Source: Candidatus Nitrosopumilus sp.
GTDB taxonomy: Archaea; Thermoproteota; Nitrososphaeria; Nitrososphaerales; Nitrosopumilaceae
DNA length: 6,227 nt
NCBI GenBank assembly: GCA_022758935.1
Contig: JAEMQG010000128.1
Span: 1 to 6,227, forward strand
Direction of reading: 5' to 3'
Every line of letters starts with the position of its first letter. Position 1 is the stretch's first letter. Shown in pieces: positions 4,237 through 6,227 of this stretch. A program made the position numbers and the translations under genes. The notes under the pieces are model-generated. The model worked only from the letters and a program-made list of their open reading frames with translations. It had not been told where the DNA came from and did not search any database.

Positions 4237-6084
4237 CTAATTACTAGTCAGAGGTTCAAATAAATTCATAAGTTCTATAACCTTGTCTACATCTCCATCA
4301 ATTTCAATTTTTTCTGAATTGATTCCATCCGCCAATGTAATCTTGCCATTTAAGATTAACTTGTGTGTATCAAAATCTAAAATTACAGTATTGTTTGATT
4401 GATCCTCAATTCCATCAGAAACAATCACAATACTATTTCTAAAATGCAGTGTAAATGCTTTATCGATATCAGGATAATAAATATTCAAAATCTGATCAAT
4501 GCCTTTTACTTTATTTGGATTTAATTTCACAGGCAATATTTTTAATAATTCTTCAGCTGGAAGTTTGATTATTTGCTCTGCATTTGTTTTTGAAAATGTT
4601 TCTGAGTTGATAGGTATTTTTCCTTCTAATTCCAACGCACTGGTCAAATACCAATTTCTTGCATCCTCCGAAAGCGTTCTTTGACCTAGTTCTCGCAAAG
4701 AATGTGCTTTTAGTGTTTTTACTTCTTGATTTTCTGGTTCTACATGTAATGCATATGTTGCAAGTTCAGCCGCCCAATCATATTCACCCCTACTAATTGA
4801 ATTTTGTATGTTCAAGATTGTATTGTCTATTCCTCTAAATCCTGCAACAATTTTTTTTGATTTCTCATCGATACTTACAGGCTGCAAAAATGTGGGATCT
4901 CCGTTAAACCCTCCAAGGTTTCCATAATAGATTTGTTTTACATACCATGGTATTTGTTCTCTGATTTTTGATAACCATGGATAATCCTCCAATTCTTTTG
5001 GAAGTTTTATAGTTTGAGACAATTCTTCTGAAGTGTATCCTTTATTCATTCCTCGAATAGTTTGATCATAGATGTATTGCGTTGCATCCCTAGTTGAAAC
5101 CAAAACATCCCTGACATTTTCTTTTCCAATGACTGGTTTAATGTGGGACGTAATGAGAAACTCGGGTTCTAATTGAATTGCTTTGTCAAGTGCAATGGTA
5201 TCCTTCATTGGATTATGGTAAATTGTGCCTCCAAGTGAATCGATATTTGGAAATATCCCATAGGTTGTATCTCCAACTAAAAGAGATTTATCTTCAGGTA
5301 GCCATACATAGATTTGATCTGACGATTCATCTGCAACATGAATTAGATTCATTTTTACCCCCGAAATATCAAGATCAAGTTCGTCAGAAAATGTGTCTGT
5401 CGGAGTAAGATACGCATTTGTCCTAGAAGTTACATTGCCAAATACATTGAGGTTGTTTTTATCTGGTCCATCATCAGGTAAGAAAAAACCTGAAGCATAA
5501 GCATTTCTAAGTAAAGTAATTTGTCCCAACAAACCATTTTTATTTATATAAAAATCAGAATTATTTTGTTGAGCTATAATTTTAACATCTTTATCTTCAT
5601 CATCTAAAAATGCTCTAGTTCCCTGAACATGATCTGAATCACCATGTGTGTAAATTATGGTCTTGACAGGTTTGTCGGTAATTTTTCTAAATTCCTTCAT
5701 TGCATTTTTTGCAGATTCATACGTACTCAAAGTATCAATAATTATAATCTCCTTTTCTCCTTCAATCATTATGGTATTTACTGAATCATAACCCGATGCA
5801 ACCCATATTCGTTTATTTACTTGATATACTGCAGGATGAACACTGTAAACATTTTCCACTATGGGTTTTTGATTAATTGAAAGTTGTTCTGTATATGTTG
5901 GAGGCAAAATATTTGTTTTATTAGAAACATCAATTGATTCATTTGTATCTTTGATTGTTTTTCCATCCGTTTTATTTTCAATTACTTGTTCTTTAGATGT
6001 TGAATTTTGAATAATTTCAGCTAATCCTAACTGTGCCCAATTAACAGCTGTTGATTGACTCGTACAAAAACTATCTTTATGCAT
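4237..6084 (-). CDS. Alkyl sulfatase-family metallo-beta-lactamase-fold hydrolase (SdsA1/BDS1-like) with altered metal site
   Basis: A 615-aa protein with the three-part architecture of class III alkyl sulfatases, which cleave sulfate esters such as SDS. The metallo-beta-lactamase domain is at about 85-315, including IDTLSTYESAKNAM (116-129), THGDSDHVQG (146-155), VGDTTYG (270-276) and ITSHIKPVIG (311-320). The dimerisation domain is at about 320-485 (IYDQTIRGMNKG, YYGNLGGFNGDP, SRGEYDWAAELATYALHVEP, NWYLTSALELEG). An SCP2-like C-terminal domain occupies about 515-610. The metal motif is H147-x-D149-x-D151-H152, where the family normally has HxHxDH. H314 matches the later ligand. By recalled alignment to SdsA1, two acidic ligands appear as D272 and N291. 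The N-terminus (1-80) is polar, low-complexity and lacks a signal peptide, although many relatives are exported. ATG 6084 is the first start after an in-frame stop. The substrate may differ from alkyl sulfates, and activity is uncertain. Confidence 0.85.
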   Translation of the reverse strand: MHKDSFCTSQSTAVNWAQLGLAEIIQNSTSKEQVIENKTDGKTIKDTNESIDVSNKTNILPPTYTEQLSINQKPIVENVYSVHPAVYQVNKRIWVASGYDSVNTIMIEGEKEIIIIDTLSTYESAKNAMKEFRKITDKPVKTIIYTHGDSDHVQGTRAFLDDEDKDVKIIAQQNNSDFYINKNGLLGQITLLRNAYASGFFLPDDGPDKNNLNVFGNVTSRTNAYLTPTDTFSDELDLDISGVKMNLIHVADESSDQIYVWLPEDKSLLVGDTTYGIFPNIDSLGGTIYHNPMKDTIALDKAIQLEPEFLITSHIKPVIGKENVRDVLVSTRDATQYIYDQTIRGMNKGYTSEELSQTIKLPKELEDYPWLSKIREQIPWYVKQIYYGNLGGFNGDPTFLQPVSIDEKSKKIVAGFRGIDNTILNIQNSISRGEYDWAAELATYALHVEPENQEVKTLKAHSLRELGQRTLSEDARNWYLTSALELEGKIPINSETFSKTNAEQIIKLPAEELLKILPVKLNPNKVKGIDQILNIYYPDIDKAFTLHFRNSIVIVSDGIEDQSNNTVILDFDTHKLILNGKITLADGINSEKIEIDGDVDKVIELMNLFEPLTSN

Positions 6085-6143
6085 AAATCTAAAAACTAGT
6101 GCATATCCCTCCCTACATTTAACATCTTTATCTTCAATTTGAA

Positions 6144-6227
6144 TTATTTTTTTGAGGATGAATTAGATGGGAATTCAGATTTTTGTTGCGGTATTTGGAG
6201 GACATCTGTTTTTTCAACCATTTCATG
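6144..6227 (-). CDS. 3' end of a minus-strand gene, product unknown
   Basis: The frame entering from the right edge gives 27 residues (MVEKTDVLQIPQQKSEF, then PSNSSSKK) to a TAA at 6144-6146. This is a polar Ser/Lys/Gln tail such as commonly ends a longer protein. It lies 59 bases upstream of the alkyl-sulfatase-like start on the same strand, and no good TATA box stands at leaderless distance before 6084, so the two may share a transcript. Other frames over this stretch are also open, including a plus-strand one, so the call is tentative. No domain can be seen. Confidence 0.4.
   Translation of the reverse strand, partial: HEMVEKTDVLQIPQQKSEFPSNSSSKK

Noticed and set aside
4499..5408. Plus-strand ORFs of 61 and 76 codons within the alkyl-sulfatase-like gene
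   Set aside because: Antisense shadow frames with no initiation signals.
6167..6227. Plus-strand ORF leaving the right edge (MGIQIFVAVFGGHLFFQPFH)
   Set aside because: It opposes the minus-strand C-terminal tail. Its hydrophobic composition is typical of antisense frames and only a poor TATA-like string precedes it. It needs the sequence beyond 6227 to decide.

Overview
The window looks like a low-GC archaeal chromosome, most likely from the ammonia-oxidising Nitrososphaerota (Thaumarchaeota, Nitrosopumilus-like). This is an inference. It rests on strongly A/T-biased codons, TATA-like boxes about 24-28 bp upstream of several start codons (the leaderless-mRNA arrangement), T-run terminators without clear stem-loops, frequent GTG/TTG starts, and an unusual density of very small zinc-ribbon, zinc-finger and SWIM proteins. 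No RNA gene, insertion sequence, CRISPR array or replication origin was seen.

Left part (1-1464). A plus-strand gene ends at 54. On the minus strand lies a two-gene micro-operon of 45- and 44-codon zinc-ribbon proteins joined by a TAATG stop/start overlap (441 to 170). Across an AT-rich divergent promoter region, a plus-strand pair follows: a basic 37-aa ORF and, directly after its stop codon, a 35-aa C2H2 zinc finger (611-832). Next come a 43-aa lysine-rich helical protein (945-1076, possibly frameshifted) and a 94-aa coiled-coil protein (1180-1464), each with its own TATA box.

Middle (1465-4041). A 300-base AT-rich gap is followed by a possible 32-aa ORF (1768-1866) and a DppB/OppB-type ABC transporter permease on the minus strand (1964-3022, TTG start). 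The permease has no partner permease, ATPase or binding protein in view. Divergent from it are a 100-aa protein of unknown function and a 79-aa stand-alone SWIM zinc-finger protein. They converge on a minus-strand 55-aa zinc-ribbon gene (3874-4041) across a T-rich bidirectional terminator region.

Right part (4237-6227). A 615-aa minus-strand protein has the architecture of the SdsA1/BDS1 alkyl sulfatase family: metallo-beta-lactamase domain, dimerisation domain, SCP2-like C-terminus. Its metal-site motif is altered and it has no signal peptide. Upstream on the same strand is the end of another gene.

The most notable point is that five candidate zinc-binding proteins of 35-79 aa are packed into about 4 kb, each with an intact or nearly intact ligand set, and four of them are below usual gene-calling length. 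Their function cannot be read from the sequence. Small regulators or protein/nucleic-acid adaptors are the natural guess, but only a guess.
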